Below are positions 8,258-17,627 of a stretch of 64,000 nt of DNA, one piece after another. Origin of the DNA: Deltaproteobacteria bacterium (lineage in GTDB: Bacteria > Desulfobacterota > Syntrophia > Syntrophales > Smithellaceae); assembly GCA_022710585.1 (NCBI GenBank), contig JAKLGV010000009.1, positions 39,763 to 103,762 on the forward strand, given 5' to 3'. Numbering within the stretch: position 1 is the first letter of the stretch; the number at the start of each line of letters is the position of its first letter. The translations under genes were made by a program, and so were the position numbers. The notes beneath the pieces were generated by a model. It ran no database searches, was not told where the DNA came from, and was given only the letters and a program-made list of their open reading frames with translations.

Positions 8258-8724
8258 TGCATCATGTTCTCGGGAAGTTAAAAAATAAACACGGTTTTAC
8301 AATGATTGAAATCATTTGTATTCTAGTGATCGTAGGTATTATTGGAGTCTTTGCGATCACGCGAATGACCAGCACGCAAGATATTGATCTTGCCTCGCAG
8401 ATTGAAGTTGTTAAGACGCATCTGCGTCAGGCACAAGCGCGAGCGATGAGTTCCGGCAGACCATGGGGCATCTTTTTTCATAGCAATAAAAAAAGATATT
8501 ACCTGTTTGACGATGCAGCTAATACAACGAAGGTTTTGCTTTTAGGTGAAAAAAACGCAGAGGTCGACCTTCAACAAGACAAGAACTCTGCATTGCGCAT
8601 CGACCCGCCCAGCGGTAACAGGGTGACCTTTAATGCCTACGGCAGTCCCGGCACAGCAAATATTGTTCTGACGACGAATGGCGGCAATATTACCATAACA
8701 AAGAATACAGGATTTATTCCCTGA
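8257..8724 (+). CDS. Type IV pilin-like / GspH-FimT-like pseudopilin
   Basis: 155 aa with a classic prepilin N-terminus: a short basic leader, then HGFTMIEIICILVIVGIIGV, cut by prepilin peptidase after the glycine and leaving Phe1 and Glu5. The remainder (LRQAQARAMSSGRPWGIFF, then a beta-rich domain ending GGNITITKNTGFIP) matches the GspH/FimT minor pseudopilin plan. Such proteins prime or cap type IV pilus or type II secretion pseudopili in the inner membrane and periplasm. It overlaps the preceding membrane-protein gene by one base and is followed by two more prepilin-like genes, so it belongs to a minor-pilin operon. Confidence 0.85.
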   Translation: MHHVLGKLKNKHGFTMIEIICILVIVGIIGVFAITRMTSTQDIDLASQIEVVKTHLRQAQARAMSSGRPWGIFFHSNKKRYYLFDDAANTTKVLLLGEKNAEVDLQQDKNSALRIDPPSGNRVTFNAYGSPGTANIVLTTNGGNITITKNTGFIP

Positions 8725-8744
8725 AGCTTAGCAGGAGGAATTTT

Positions 8745-9188
8745 ATGCGATCTAGACAAAAATATCAAACACGAAGCGACCGGGGCTTCACGTTGATAGA
8801 GGTTATTGTTTCACTTATTGTGGCAGGTATCCTCGGTGCCATGCTTGTAGCCTTTATGGGATCCCAAATGATGCATAGCGGGGATCCGGTGATTCTCGCG
8901 AAAAACGGGGCTTATCTCAATCAGATTATGGAAAAAATGGTAGCCGACTATACACGTCTGCAAATTACAAGTCCGGGACCTGCCGGCCTGCAAACATTTG
9001 AAGGAAGAGTTAAAACAGCAAATCTATATGGCAGCGGCTATACCGCAACAGCTACCTATGTTTCGATTCCCGCTACTGGCGCCAATGTCACTGTCTCAAG
9101 TTCTTCTTATAATGCCAATGCCAATAACAATCTTCAGGTTAGTGTTACTTACAAGGGTCTGACAGTGACCGAAATTTTTGGGGGCTAA
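8745..9188 (+). CDS. Prepilin-type minor pilin (PilV/GspI-like)
   Basis: 147 aa with the prepilin motif DRGFTLIEVIVSLIVAGILG, including the glycine cleavage site, Phe1, Glu5 and a hydrophobic helix. A short globular part rich in Ser, Thr and Asn follows. A strong GGAGGA site precedes the ATG. It is placed between the FimT-like gene and the large PilW/PilX-like fusion, the usual order of minor pilin clusters. The globular half is too generic to decide between PilV-, GspI- and GspJ-type. Confidence 0.8.
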   Translation: MRSRQKYQTRSDRGFTLIEVIVSLIVAGILGAMLVAFMGSQMMHSGDPVILAKNGAYLNQIMEKMVADYTRLQITSPGPAGLQTFEGRVKTANLYGSGYTATATYVSIPATGANVTVSSSSYNANANNNLQVSVTYKGLTVTEIFGG

Positions 9189-9192
9189 AACT

Positions 9193-12100
9193 ATGTTGAT
9201 GAAAAGATTTTCAGAGATCGGTAAGAGAAAAGTCATCGAATCAAAAAAAGGTTTTACGCTGATAGAAGTTATCGCCGTGCTGCTGATTGTTGGTGTAATG
9301 GCAGCGCTGGGCGGAATGGGTATCGTTCAGGCGGTTAAAGGATATCTTGCAGTCAAAGAAAACGCAGCGATAACCCAAAAAGCGCAATTGGCCATGTCAC
9401 GGATCACACGGGAAATCCAGGAAATGATTAGTATGGAATCCGGCACTGCCGGAGGAGATAGTGAGGTTCTGCGCATAGTTGGTACAGCCAACTGCCTGAC
9501 TGATGACAACTGCGTTCGGAGATTGGGGCGTCCCGCTTCCTCTAATCCCATTAATGTTCGAAATACGGTAAAAATTGTTTTCGGTTCCAATCCTATAAGA
9601 GACGGGGATACTCTGATAGACAACGTCACCAATTTTCAGTTTACCTATTACAGCGGCAATGTGAGCAGTACTTCATGGGCGCCCGGGAATGATGTAAATC
9701 TCACAGGTATTGGTGTTAACATGACTGTTAACAGGTCTGATGGTAAGGCAATCAGTTTCCAGAGCCTTATCGATCCTCGAAACAATGGGAATATGGGGGG
9801 TGCAAATGTCCCCTCGGCGGTGCCCCCCGGCACACCGGCACAGTGGAATGTTAATTGCTTTGTAGCTACCGCCGCTTATGGTGATGCAACACATCCCATG
9901 GTACAGATATTACGGGATTTTCGGGACAGAGAACTGATTCACTGGCCGGGCGGGAAGGCCTTTATTCATTTGTACTATCAAAACGGCCCGAAGGTGGCCG
10001 ATATGATTCGCAACCATCCGGCGGCCATGTGGGCTGTTCGATGTCTGCTGGCACCCATTGTTTACTTTGCCTTTTGCTTGATGTACGCGCCGATGGCAAT
10101 TCCTTTTATGTTTTTAGTGTCTGTCTTTATTACATTGGCAGTGTTTTCAGTTTACCGTCGGAAAACCGTTCTCAGTGCCGCTATTGTACGATCACGGGGT
10201 AGTATCCTGATTGCCCTAATCATCACGATGGTTGTTATGGCTTTGCTGGCGGCGGCCATGCTTCCTATGTTTTCCTCTTCTTATATGAATCAGTTCCATG
10301 CCGACCAGGGCCGCAAAGCTTATTTTCTCGCGGAATCCGGTTACCGATACGCGGCCGGCCGTTTTCTCTGGGCCGGCACTGATCCAGCGCGAGATGCTGT
10401 CATACTGGACTTGAACGGCGCAGCGAACGCGGGGAAAATCGTCAATCTGCTCAACAATGCCGGCTCATTCAGGACACAGATACAGCCCTTCTGGTTCAAT
10501 GTGAATTCATTCACCGCAGGTTCCAATAGTCTTGTTACAAATGCCCTGGGCAAGATTCCCACGGAGTTTAACAGTAGTTGCAGCGGAGGTACACCTTCTT
10601 CGCCTTGCGGATATCTTAAAGTGGGAGACGGCAATACCTATTCATACAATGTCCGCACTGTCGCCTCAAATGGCATTACTTTCGGCGGTCTTTACAGTTC
10701 CTCATCGTCAACTATTTCATCCGGCCAGACAGTTTTGCCTGTGGCGCAAACTTCCAATGCCACTGCCACGCAGACCCTCACGAATAAAGGAAAACTGAAT
10801 TTGAGTTCTTACGGTGCCGAACAGTTTCCGGAGTATAACGGTATTTTTACTTTTGATTTTATGCCGGGAACAACATTTAACTACATATACCGAAAGGGCA
10901 CAGTACTTTATAATATTACTCTTGGTGACAAGTCCAGGCCGTGGTCTAACGTGATTGTGCCTTCAAATACTAAATTGATTCTTGAAAAGTTCCTACGCAT
11001 CACCTCAACCGGTACAACGAAAGGCGGGGCTACCCGTCAGGTGAGTTATGACACATCGCTTACATGGCTTTCGGGAGCAGGCGGAAAAGTGCCTGTGGAG
11101 GATCAAATTGGCGAAAAAGAATCCGATTTAATCTTTCCGCCAAATACCGTTACCGTTACTAATACGATTAATGTCGCACAGATGAAGGACATACCTGCAC
11201 TTAGCTCATTATTTCCGGGCTTTGTGGGATGGATACTGAGTATTGTCGAAGCCATATTTGGATTTTTCGATCTAGTGCATGATTGGGTATTTAGCGATTG
11301 CGACAGTTTTAATCCTGCGTTAAACTTTATTGCAGCCAATCCAACCCAATTGACTTATGACCCTGCCCAGGCATGGGTGGATGGCCAGGGTTTCCTGTCC
11401 TACGACATTCAGGTGAAAGTTGAAGCAGAGGGTCAAAAACACTTCTTTGCCGGGCCGACCTTCCGGGGAAGAAATGACGCGTCGGGGCGATTTGCTTCGT
11501 ACGGTGTTTCTTTTGCCAGGGCAAAACGTTATTCACACCCGGGTGATTTAGGAGGCTGTACTGCCTGCTACGCAGTTGACCAATTCGGTCCCTTGTTTGG
11601 CCCGGTGGAAGATACACCACTATGGCGATATGGTCCGATCGGTTCATGTCCTGTTGCTCCTTCTGCCGGCTTGGAGAAGGAAGGTGACCCCGACGTGTGT
11701 AGTGCCGGTCCGGACCGTCCTGAATTTGAATATAGCCTGCCTGCAATCATCCTCTGGAAAATTGTTGGGGGCAAACCGCAGATGATTGCTTACCGGATTC
11801 TATCTGCGGCCGACGGCATCGTTTCTTACGACTCTTCCACGAATGCATGGCGACTGAATCCGAATTATTCCACGCTGATGGTTCGCGTTGCCGAGGGATA
11901 CGCCATAACTTTTAATAATGGCACTTCAGAGATTAAAAAGAATGATATCATCACCAATGCAGGCAATACCAGAAGAGCCCAGGTTGTGGCGGCGATTCTG
12001 GACAGCGGATCCTGGGCCGATGGTAACGCCGCCGGTACCCTGGTTGTTAGTAATGTTCGCAATGGATCCGGCACATTCAGCGGGGCGATTAATAAAGGCG

Positions 12101-13005
12101 GCACGCAGGTGGCCAATGCTACCAACTTTGATCAGAACAAGAGAAATTACATCAGTGCTTATTTCAGCCATCCGGGACCGGCTGACCAGGGCACACCCAA
12201 TAACGTGGTAACAGACAACAACAGACATGCCAATCAAATTGGCCAGCATAACTGGCCGCCTGATAATCCGTCCGATCTTGCCGCCGGCAATGATTACTTT
12301 ACGCTGGTCCAATGGGCAGGAACGGCAAATGATACAAAAGCTGATACCGTATTCTATTCAGATTGTTCATCAGGTTGGTCATTTGAGAAAAAGCATAGTT
12401 TCTTTGGCATTCCCTATAGCAACTGGAGTCACATATTGGGTAATATGTTTGTTGCCGCAGGAAACCTTGAAGAATTTGCCACATCCCCAACCTTTACGGT
12501 TAACGCCGGCGTGACCTATGAAGTGGATGTTGTTCTTGGCCTTGCCTCTCTAGATGCCGGGATGCATGTTTATTTCGGGTGCCAGCGAGCTTACATTCCC
12601 TTGCAGCACGGCATGGCTGCCAAACATTTTAAGGTACAATTCAGGCCGACTGTTGCAGATCTTGGTGGTACCAGCAAAGACATTTCAATTCGATTCCGTC
12701 CGGATGAACCGACCAGTGCCACCATTTATTCTGTTACAGTAACCCCCTTTATTAATGGTGCGTTAGGGTCACAGAAAGCCGTCATCAGGGATTCAGATCT
12801 AACAAGTCCAAGTCCAAATACCTGCCTAACGAATACTTCGTTTACCTGCGGGGCGTCAGATTTTGAATTCGGCATCAATAATGCCGGTGATACATTCGGC
12901 CTGCTGACCATCGGTGAGACTGGGAAGTACATTTCCTATGATGACTGGTGGATTAGAATGGATTTAAAAAAGGGGACTTCGTTATACCCGCCCATTCAGC
13001 ATTAA
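9193..13005 (+). CDS. Giant minor pilin: PilW-like + CFI-box + PilX-like fusion
   Basis: About 1270 aa, far longer than single PilW or PilX proteins. The start is set at ATG 9193 (GGGGG site 8 nt upstream); an in-frame TTG at 9178 would overlap the previous gene. Order of parts: a prepilin leader KKGFTLIEVIAVLLIVGVMA with a PilW-like domain (to about residue 210); a Cys-box segment CFVATAAYGDATHPMVQILR with the following RDFRD region and two hydrophobic helices (about 222-325), which resembles the CFI-box sorting tail usually found at C-termini; then a second PilX-like start RGSILIALIITMVVMALLAA with the AYFLAESGYRYAAGR motif. About 900 residues of adhesin-like sequence follow, with several Cys pairs. 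A role as pilus-tip adhesin is inference. Confidence 0.75.
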   Translation: MLMKRFSEIGKRKVIESKKGFTLIEVIAVLLIVGVMAALGGMGIVQAVKGYLAVKENAAITQKAQLAMSRITREIQEMISMESGTAGGDSEVLRIVGTANCLTDDNCVRRLGRPASSNPINVRNTVKIVFGSNPIRDGDTLIDNVTNFQFTYYSGNVSSTSWAPGNDVNLTGIGVNMTVNRSDGKAISFQSLIDPRNNGNMGGANVPSAVPPGTPAQWNVNCFVATAAYGDATHPMVQILRDFRDRELIHWPGGKAFIHLYYQNGPKVADMIRNHPAAMWAVRCLLAPIVYFAFCLMYAPMAIPFMFLVSVFITLAVFSVYRRKTVLSAAIVRSRGSILIALIITMVVMALLAAAMLPMFSSSYMNQFHADQGRKAYFLAESGYRYAAGRFLWAGTDPARDAVILDLNGAANAGKIVNLLNNAGSFRTQIQPFWFNVNSFTAGSNSLVTNALGKIPTEFNSSCSGGTPSSPCGYLKVGDGNTYSYNVRTVASNGITFGGLYSSSSSTISSGQTVLPVAQTSNATATQTLTNKGKLNLSSYGAEQFPEYNGIFTFDFMPGTTFNYIYRKGTVLYNITLGDKSRPWSNVIVPSNTKLILEKFLRITSTGTTKGGATRQVSYDTSLTWLSGAGGKVPVEDQIGEKESDLIFPPNTVTVTNTINVAQMKDIPALSSLFPGFVGWILSIVEAIFGFFDLVHDWVFSDCDSFNPALNFIAANPTQLTYDPAQAWVDGQGFLSYDIQVKVEAEGQKHFFAGPTFRGRNDASGRFASYGVSFARAKRYSHPGDLGGCTACYAVDQFGPLFGPVEDTPLWRYGPIGSCPVAPSAGLEKEGDPDVCSAGPDRPEFEYSLPAIILWKIVGGKPQMIAYRILSAADGIVSYDSSTNAWRLNPNYSTLMVRVAEGYAITFNNGTSEIKKNDIITNAGNTRRAQVVAAILDSGSWADGNAAGTLVVSNVRNGSGTFSGAINKGGTQVANATNFDQNKRNYISAYFSHPGPADQGTPNNVVTDNNRHANQIGQHNWPPDNPSDLAAGNDYFTLVQWAGTANDTKADTVFYSDCSSGWSFEKKHSFFGIPYSNWSHILGNMFVAAGNLEEFATSPTFTVNAGVTYEVDVVLGLASLDAGMHVYFGCQRAYIPLQHGMAAKHFKVQFRPTVADLGGTSKDISIRFRPDEPTSATIYSVTVTPFINGALGSQKAVIRDSDLTSPSPNTCLTNTSFTCGASDFEFGINNAGDTFGLLTIGETGKYISYDDWWIRMDLKKGTSLYPPIQH

Positions 13006-13025
13006 AATTTTGCTGCGAATCAACA

Positions 13026-13067
13026 AAGGCCGGCATCTTCACGCAAGATGCCGGCCTTCTTCTTTTG
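13026..13067 (+). terminator. Strong intrinsic terminator after the pilin operon
   Basis: A perfect 14-bp stem (AAGGCCGGCATCTT / AAGATGCCGGCCTT) with a CACGC loop is followed by CTTCTTTTG. It lies 20 bp after the stop of the giant pilin gene. Confidence 0.9.
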
Positions 13068-13090
13068 TGAAATAATCCTTGCGTTAATAT

Positions 13091-13118
13091 TTGACTTTTT
13101 TCTCTTATGTGTTATCTT
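13091..13118 (+). promoter_or_regulatory. Putative promoter of the leucyl aminopeptidase gene
   Basis: TTGACT (13091-13096) and TATCTT (13113-13118) are 16 nt apart. They sit downstream of the terminator and about 50 bp before the GTG start. Confidence 0.5.
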
Positions 13119-13169
13119 CCGTGGCCAATCAACAAATAAAATTGATTTCTGAACAGGAGGGGGAGAGTA

Positions 13170-14669
13170 GTGAAAATTATTGTCAAAAAAGGCATGCTGG
13201 CGGACGCGGAAAGCCAGGCGATTATTCTGGCGCTGTTTGAAGACAGCAAAAAACTGACCGGAGTCGCGCTGGAAATTGATAAAATCAGTGGGGGATTAAT
13301 CAGCGATTTAATCGGCAGCGGCGATTTCGCGGGCAAACCTTCTCAAATATCAGTCGTCTATACCAGAGGCGCAATGCCGGCAAAGCGGCTGGCGCTGGTC
13401 GGTCTGGGCAAACATCAGGAATGCAATCTGGAAAAAATCAGAGGGGCTTATGCCTCGGTGATGCGCCATCTGCGTGGCCTGGGCGTTAAAGAAGCTGCGA
13501 CGGCCATCAATGTCAATCTCCTGCCGGGTAAAAAAGAGCAGACCGCGCAGGCCGTGGCAGAGGGAGCACTGCTGGGGCTTTATCAGTACACGCCTTACAA
13601 GACCGTCGGCCGTGAAGATTTGAAGGAGATGGATGAATTGACGGTGATTGCCGACGTGAAGGATTTTTCTGTCATTGAATCGAATGTCAAAAAAGCGCGT
13701 CTGATTGCAGACGCTGTTTGCTTCGTGCGTGATCTTATTTCCGCTCCGTCCAATGAAATGACGCCCACTATTCTGGCCCAGAAGGCCGGTGAGCTGACGG
13801 ACAGAAAAAATGTTTCCTGCCGGGTTCTGGATAAAAGCAAATTGAAAGAAATGGGCATGAACGCGCTTCTGGCCGTAGCTTCGGGAAGCCATGAAGAGCC
13901 GAAGCTGATTGTCCTGGAATACGCGGGAGGCAAAAAGAAAGACGCGCCGATTGTTCTGGTGGGGAAGGGGCTGACGTTCGACAGCGGCGGAATTTCCATC
14001 AAGCCGGCGGAGAAAATGGATGAGATGAAAACGGATATGTCCGGCGGCGCGGCGGTGATCGGCGCGATCCGGGCGGCTGCGGATCTGCAGCTCCCTTTGA
14101 ATATTACGGGGCTCATTCCTGCCACGGAAAATCTGCCCGGCGGCTCAGCCTATAAACCGGGCGACATTATCAAATCCTATTCCGGAAAAACTATCGAGGT
14201 TCTCAATACCGATGCCGAAGGCCGCCTGATTCTGGCGGACGCTCTGGCTTACGCCTCCGAGTTCAAGCCGGAAGCGGTGATCGACCTGGCGACTCTCACC
14301 GGCGCCTGCATTATTGCGCTGGGCGATGATGTCATCGGTCTGCTGGGAACGGACGACAAACTGAAAAAAGAAATCAATAGCGCGGCGCAAACGACCGGCG
14401 AACTGGTCTGGGAGCTGCCGCTGTGGGAACAGTATCACGAACAGATCAAAAGCGATATCGCCGATTATAAGAATACCGGCGGACGCCCTGCCGGCACGAT
14501 TACGGCGGCCGCTTTCCTGAGCAAGTTTGTCGGGGATCATCCGTGGGTGCATCTGGATATCGCCGGTCCTGCCTGGACCACCAAAGACAAACCCTACATT
14601 CCCAAAGGAGCGGCGGGCGTCGGTGTCCGGCTGCTGGTGGAATTCCTGACCCATCGCGCTAAAAAATAG
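13170..14669 (+). CDS. pepA: Leucyl aminopeptidase (peptidase family M17)
   Basis: 499 aa, normal for cytosolic M17 aminopeptidases, which release N-terminal residues from peptides using two metal ions. The C-terminal catalytic domain shows VGKGLTFDSGGISIKP with the first metal/lysine site, KTDMSGGAAV, and the family signature NTDAEGRLILADAL (from about residue 346). The N-terminal ~160 residues form the non-catalytic Macro-like domain. The GTG start is supported by AGGAGGGGG 8 nt upstream. Two Opp/Dpp-type ATPase genes follow almost without a gap, so peptide uptake and peptide hydrolysis may be co-expressed. In some bacteria PepA also binds DNA; nothing here tests that. Confidence 0.95.
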   Translation: MKIIVKKGMLADAESQAIILALFEDSKKLTGVALEIDKISGGLISDLIGSGDFAGKPSQISVVYTRGAMPAKRLALVGLGKHQECNLEKIRGAYASVMRHLRGLGVKEAATAINVNLLPGKKEQTAQAVAEGALLGLYQYTPYKTVGREDLKEMDELTVIADVKDFSVIESNVKKARLIADAVCFVRDLISAPSNEMTPTILAQKAGELTDRKNVSCRVLDKSKLKEMGMNALLAVASGSHEEPKLIVLEYAGGKKKDAPIVLVGKGLTFDSGGISIKPAEKMDEMKTDMSGGAAVIGAIRAAADLQLPLNITGLIPATENLPGGSAYKPGDIIKSYSGKTIEVLNTDAEGRLILADALAYASEFKPEAVIDLATLTGACIIALGDDVIGLLGTDDKLKKEINSAAQTTGELVWELPLWEQYHEQIKSDIADYKNTGGRPAGTITAAAFLSKFVGDHPWVHLDIAGPAWTTKDKPYIPKGAAGVGVRLLVEFLTHRAKK

Positions 14670-14672
14670 TTC

Positions 14673-15659
14673 ATGCGGACGCCTCTTCTGGAAATAAAAA
14701 ACCTGGAGACGGTTTTTGATACGGCTCGGGGCAGCATCAAAGCCGTGGACGGCGTTTCCCTGCGGGTTCAATCCGGCGAAACGCTGGGTGTGGTCGGGGA
14801 GTCCGGCTGCGGCAAAACCATGCTGGCGCTTTCCATTATGCGACTGGTACCCGGCAACGGCCGCATCGCGAACGGCGAAATCATCTTTTCCGGCCATGAT
14901 TTGCTGAAATTATCCGAAGACGAGATGCGCGCCCGCCGCGGCAGTGAGATCTCGATGATTTTTCAGGAGCCGATGACGTCGCTCAATCCCGTGCTGCGCA
15001 TCGGTGAACAAATCGCCGAGGCCATCCGTCTGCACCAGAATCTGCCGGCCAAAAAGGCGCTGGAGTTGAGCGTTGAACTTCTGCGCGACGTGGGCATTCC
15101 CGATCCGCAAAAAAGGATTCGCGACTATCCGCATCATCTCAGCGGCGGTATGCGGCAGCGCGTGATGATCGCGATGGCGATGTCCTGCCATCCGCAGTTG
15201 CTGCTGGCCGATGAGCCCACGACGGCGCTCGATGTCACCATTCAGGCGCAGATTCTGGATCTGATTTCCGGTCTGAAAGAAAAGAATAATATGGCGGTGA
15301 TTTTTATCACGCACGATCTGGGCGTCATTGCGCAGAATGCCCAAACCGTCGCGGTGATGTACGCGGGCAAGATTGTGGAAAGCGCGCCGGTGGAAGCTTT
15401 GTTTGCCGCGCCGCTGCATCCTTATACCCGCGGGCTTCTGGAATCCATCCCCGCCGTTTGCGCGGCGTCCGGCCGGAAAGGGGAGCATCTGAAAACGATT
15501 CCCGGCACGGTGCCCGGCCTGTATGATTTAACCGCGGGCTGCCGTTTTTGCGACCGCTGCCCGGACACTTTTGCCGATTGTAAATCGAAAGAGCCAACGC
15601 TTCAGGAAGTTCAAGCGGGTCATTTTGTTTCCTGCTGGAAATACGACGGAAAAAATTAA
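14673..15659 (+). CDS. Oligopeptide/dipeptide ABC transporter ATPase (OppD/DppD family)
   Basis: 328 aa. Walker A is GESGCGKT, the Q-loop is [14 protein letters not shown], the ABC signature [10 protein letters not shown] and Walker [15 protein letters not shown], then the H-loop FITHD. The C-terminal extension holds the Cys cluster typical of Opp/Dpp ATPases ([14 protein letters not shown]), which binds an Fe-S cluster in studied relatives. It energises import of peptides or related compounds across the inner membrane. It starts 3 bp after pepA and is followed by the OppF-type partner. No permease or binding-protein genes are present here, so they must be elsewhere. Confidence 0.93.
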   Translation: MRTPLLEIKNLETVFDTARGSIKAVDGVSLRVQSGETLGVVGESGCGKTMLALSIMRLVPGNGRIANGEIIFSGHDLLKLSEDEMRARRGSEISMIFQEPMTSLNPVLRIGEQIAEAIRLHQNLPAKKALELSVELLRDVGIPDPQKRIRDYPHHLSGGMRQRVMIAMAMSCHPQLLLADEPTTALDVTIQAQILDLISGLKEKNNMAVIFITHDLGVIAQNAQTVAVMYAGKIVESAPVEALFAAPLHPYTRGLLESIPAVCAASGRKGEHLKTIPGTVPGLYDLTAGCRFCDRCPDTFADCKSKEPTLQEVQAGHFVSCWKYDGKN

Positions 15660-15674
15660 TTGGATGATGGAATC

Positions 15675-16643
15675 ATGTCCGACGCGCTTGTCGAAATCAG
15701 CGGATTAAATAAAAAGTATGCTTTGAGCGGCGGGTTTCTGAGCCCTCAGAAAAGAATCGTTCATGCCGTCAATGACGTCAACCTGCAGGTTTTCAGAGGC
15801 GAGACGCTGGGTGTGGTCGGGGAGTCCGGCTGTGGGAAATCAACGCTGGCGCGCCTGATGACCAGACTGGAAAAACCTACCGGCGGTTCAATCAGCTTCA
15901 AAGGCGAAAATATTTTTTCCTATACGAAGGGGGCGCTGAAGTCTTATCGCCGCGGCGTCCAGATCATTTTTCAGGATACGTATTCGTCGCTCAATCCGCG
16001 CAAAACGGCTTTGAGTATGATTCAGGAGCCGCTCACCATTCATCGTCTGGGCAGCGCCAGGGAGCGCGAGGAGAAGGCGCTGGAAATCATGAACAGGGTC
16101 GGCTTGAAGAAGGAACACGCGAATCGTTATCCCCACGAGTTCAGCGGCGGACAGCGGCAGCGCATCGGCATCGCGCGGGCGCTGGTGTTGAATCCGGAGC
16201 TGATGATTGCCGATGAGCCGGTTTCTTCACTGGATGTTTCCATTCAGGCACAGATCCTGAACCTGCTTCTGGATCTGAAAAACGATTTTCATCTGACGTA
16301 TCTGTTTATTTCCCATGACCTCAATGTTATCCGGTTCATTTCCGATCGCATTGCCGTGATGTATCTGGGCAGAATCGTCGAGTTGACAACCAATGAAAAT
16401 ATTTATGGCCGGCCGCTGCATCCCTACACCCGGATGTTGCTGGATGCCGTGCCTTCCTGCGATCCGCAGCAGAAGGAGCGGAAAATGAAAATTAAAGGCG
16501 AGGCAAGACCCCAAAACGGCGAGGGCTGTGCTTTTCAAAACCGCTGCGAGCACAGGGTAGAGATTTGCGAAAAAGAAGCGCCTCCTTTGAAAAAATACGA
16601 TGAACAGAGCCATTGCGCCTGCCACCGGGCGGGAACAATTTAG
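15675..16643 (+). CDS. Oligopeptide/dipeptide ABC transporter ATPase (OppF/DppF family)
   Basis: 322 aa from ATG 15675; a TTG at 15660 directly after the previous stop is the longer alternative. Walker A GESGCGKST, Q-loop IIFQDTYSSLNPRK, signature EFSGGQRQRIGIARALV, Walker B LMIADEPVSSLDVS and H-loop FISHD are all intact. The C-terminal oligopeptide-transporter extension carries CAFQNRCEHRVEIC, a Cys cluster like that of its partner. Together with the preceding OppD-type protein it should form the ATPase heterodimer of one ABC importer. Confidence 0.93.
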   Translation: MSDALVEISGLNKKYALSGGFLSPQKRIVHAVNDVNLQVFRGETLGVVGESGCGKSTLARLMTRLEKPTGGSISFKGENIFSYTKGALKSYRRGVQIIFQDTYSSLNPRKTALSMIQEPLTIHRLGSAREREEKALEIMNRVGLKKEHANRYPHEFSGGQRQRIGIARALVLNPELMIADEPVSSLDVSIQAQILNLLLDLKNDFHLTYLFISHDLNVIRFISDRIAVMYLGRIVELTTNENIYGRPLHPYTRMLLDAVPSCDPQQKERKMKIKGEARPQNGEGCAFQNRCEHRVEICEKEAPPLKKYDEQSHCACHRAGTI

Positions 16644-16655
16644 GCGTTTAATAAA

Positions 16656-16735
16656 TGTCATTCCGAATCCCCGACTTGTCGGGGTGAGGAATCTTAAAGA
16701 TTTCTCCCTGCGGTCGACAGAGCGGGAGCTTCACA
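16656..16735. repeat. Dispersed TGTCATTCCGA-type repeat
   Basis: Begins TGTCATTCCGA, has an internal hairpin CCCCGAC / GTCGGGG (16669-16684) and continues GAGGAATCTTAAAGATTTCTC. A shorter relative lies at 49000-49036 and a palindromic relative at 17937-18020. It is intergenic, between the transporter ATPase and the hydrolase. Confidence 0.75.
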
Positions 16736-16754
16736 ATTGACTTGAGAGGTTGAT

Positions 16755-17369
16755 ATGAGTGAAGAACGAATATTCATTCACAACGGCCCGTTGGTGATCG
16801 AAGGCCTTTTGCATCAGGCGAGCGCGGAAAAAGCCGCGGTGATCTGCCATCCGCATTCGCAGATGGGCGGTTCGATGCATAATAATGTCGTCGAAGCGCT
16901 GCAGGATGCTTTTGCCGCTCTCAATTATTCAACGCTGAGATTCAACTTCCGGGGAGTCGGCGCCAGCACGGGAAATTATGATGAAGGTAGAGGCGAGCAG
17001 CGCGATATCATCGCCGTATGTGACTATTTGCGTCAGCGAGGATTTTCAGAACTGGTCTTTGCCGGCTATTCGTTCGGTTCCTGGGTGGGATCCAAAATGA
17101 TTCAGGAAGGAGATTCTTCCTTTTCTTTTTCTCTCTTTGTGGCGCCGCCGCTGGATTATTTTGATTTTGAATGGAGGAAGCTGAAAGGGAAAGTCGATTT
17201 AATCATTGCCGGCGATTCCGATCAGTTCTGTTCCCTGAATGTTTTGAAGCGGGAAGCCGGGAACATCGGTGTTCCGCTGGAAGTGATTCGCGGCGCTGAT
17301 CATTTTTATTTTGGAAAAGAAGAAGATATTGCGGAGATTCTCAAAAAAAATGGGTTAAACAAAACATAA
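16755..17369 (+). CDS. Alpha/beta hydrolase (COG2945-like)
   Basis: 204 aa. The nucleophile elbow is GYSFGSWVG with Ser106. An early CHPHSQMGGSMHNN motif forms the oxyanion-hole region that marks this small-hydrolase group. A DSDQF segment could supply the acid and GADHFYFG the catalytic histidine. No signal peptide is visible, so it is cytosolic. Substrate unknown; relatives are usually annotated only as predicted alpha/beta superfamily hydrolases. It stands alone between two dispersed repeats. Confidence 0.85.
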   Translation: MSEERIFIHNGPLVIEGLLHQASAEKAAVICHPHSQMGGSMHNNVVEALQDAFAALNYSTLRFNFRGVGASTGNYDEGRGEQRDIIAVCDYLRQRGFSELVFAGYSFGSWVGSKMIQEGDSSFSFSLFVAPPLDYFDFEWRKLKGKVDLIIAGDSDQFCSLNVLKREAGNIGVPLEVIRGADHFYFGKEEDIAEILKKNGLNKT

Positions 17370-17522
17370 TTAATTGATAAAAAATGCTTGATTTCCAAAA
17401 TTCAAGATGATAAACAATTACGCAACTTCACAAAATTACATTGATTAAAGTTGTTTTGGCTAAGATTCAGGTGTTTTGTTGTCAGGAAAATTTTTAGTGT
17501 CAGGCTTTATAAAAAATAAAAT

Positions 17523-17568
17523 AACCGCAGAAAATTCTTGATTTAAAGAATTGATGCGGTTTTTTTTA
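17523..17568 (+). terminator. Bipartite hairpin with U-tract in the cold-shock gene leader
   Basis: AACCGCA pairs with TGCGGTT and, inside it, AATTCTT pairs with AAGAATT. The stem is followed directly by eight or more T residues. It is a good intrinsic terminator about 40 bp before the ribosome site of the cold-shock gene, so it either ends an upstream transcript or works as an attenuator. A second small stem, GCTTCC / GGAAGC, lies between it and the start. The rest of 17370-17522 is AT-rich, with no gene. Confidence 0.75.
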
Positions 17569-17627
17569 TGCTTCCCGCAAATTCTTATCCGGCAGGAAGC
17601 GAATTTTTAAAAGGAGGGTTTTTAGCT

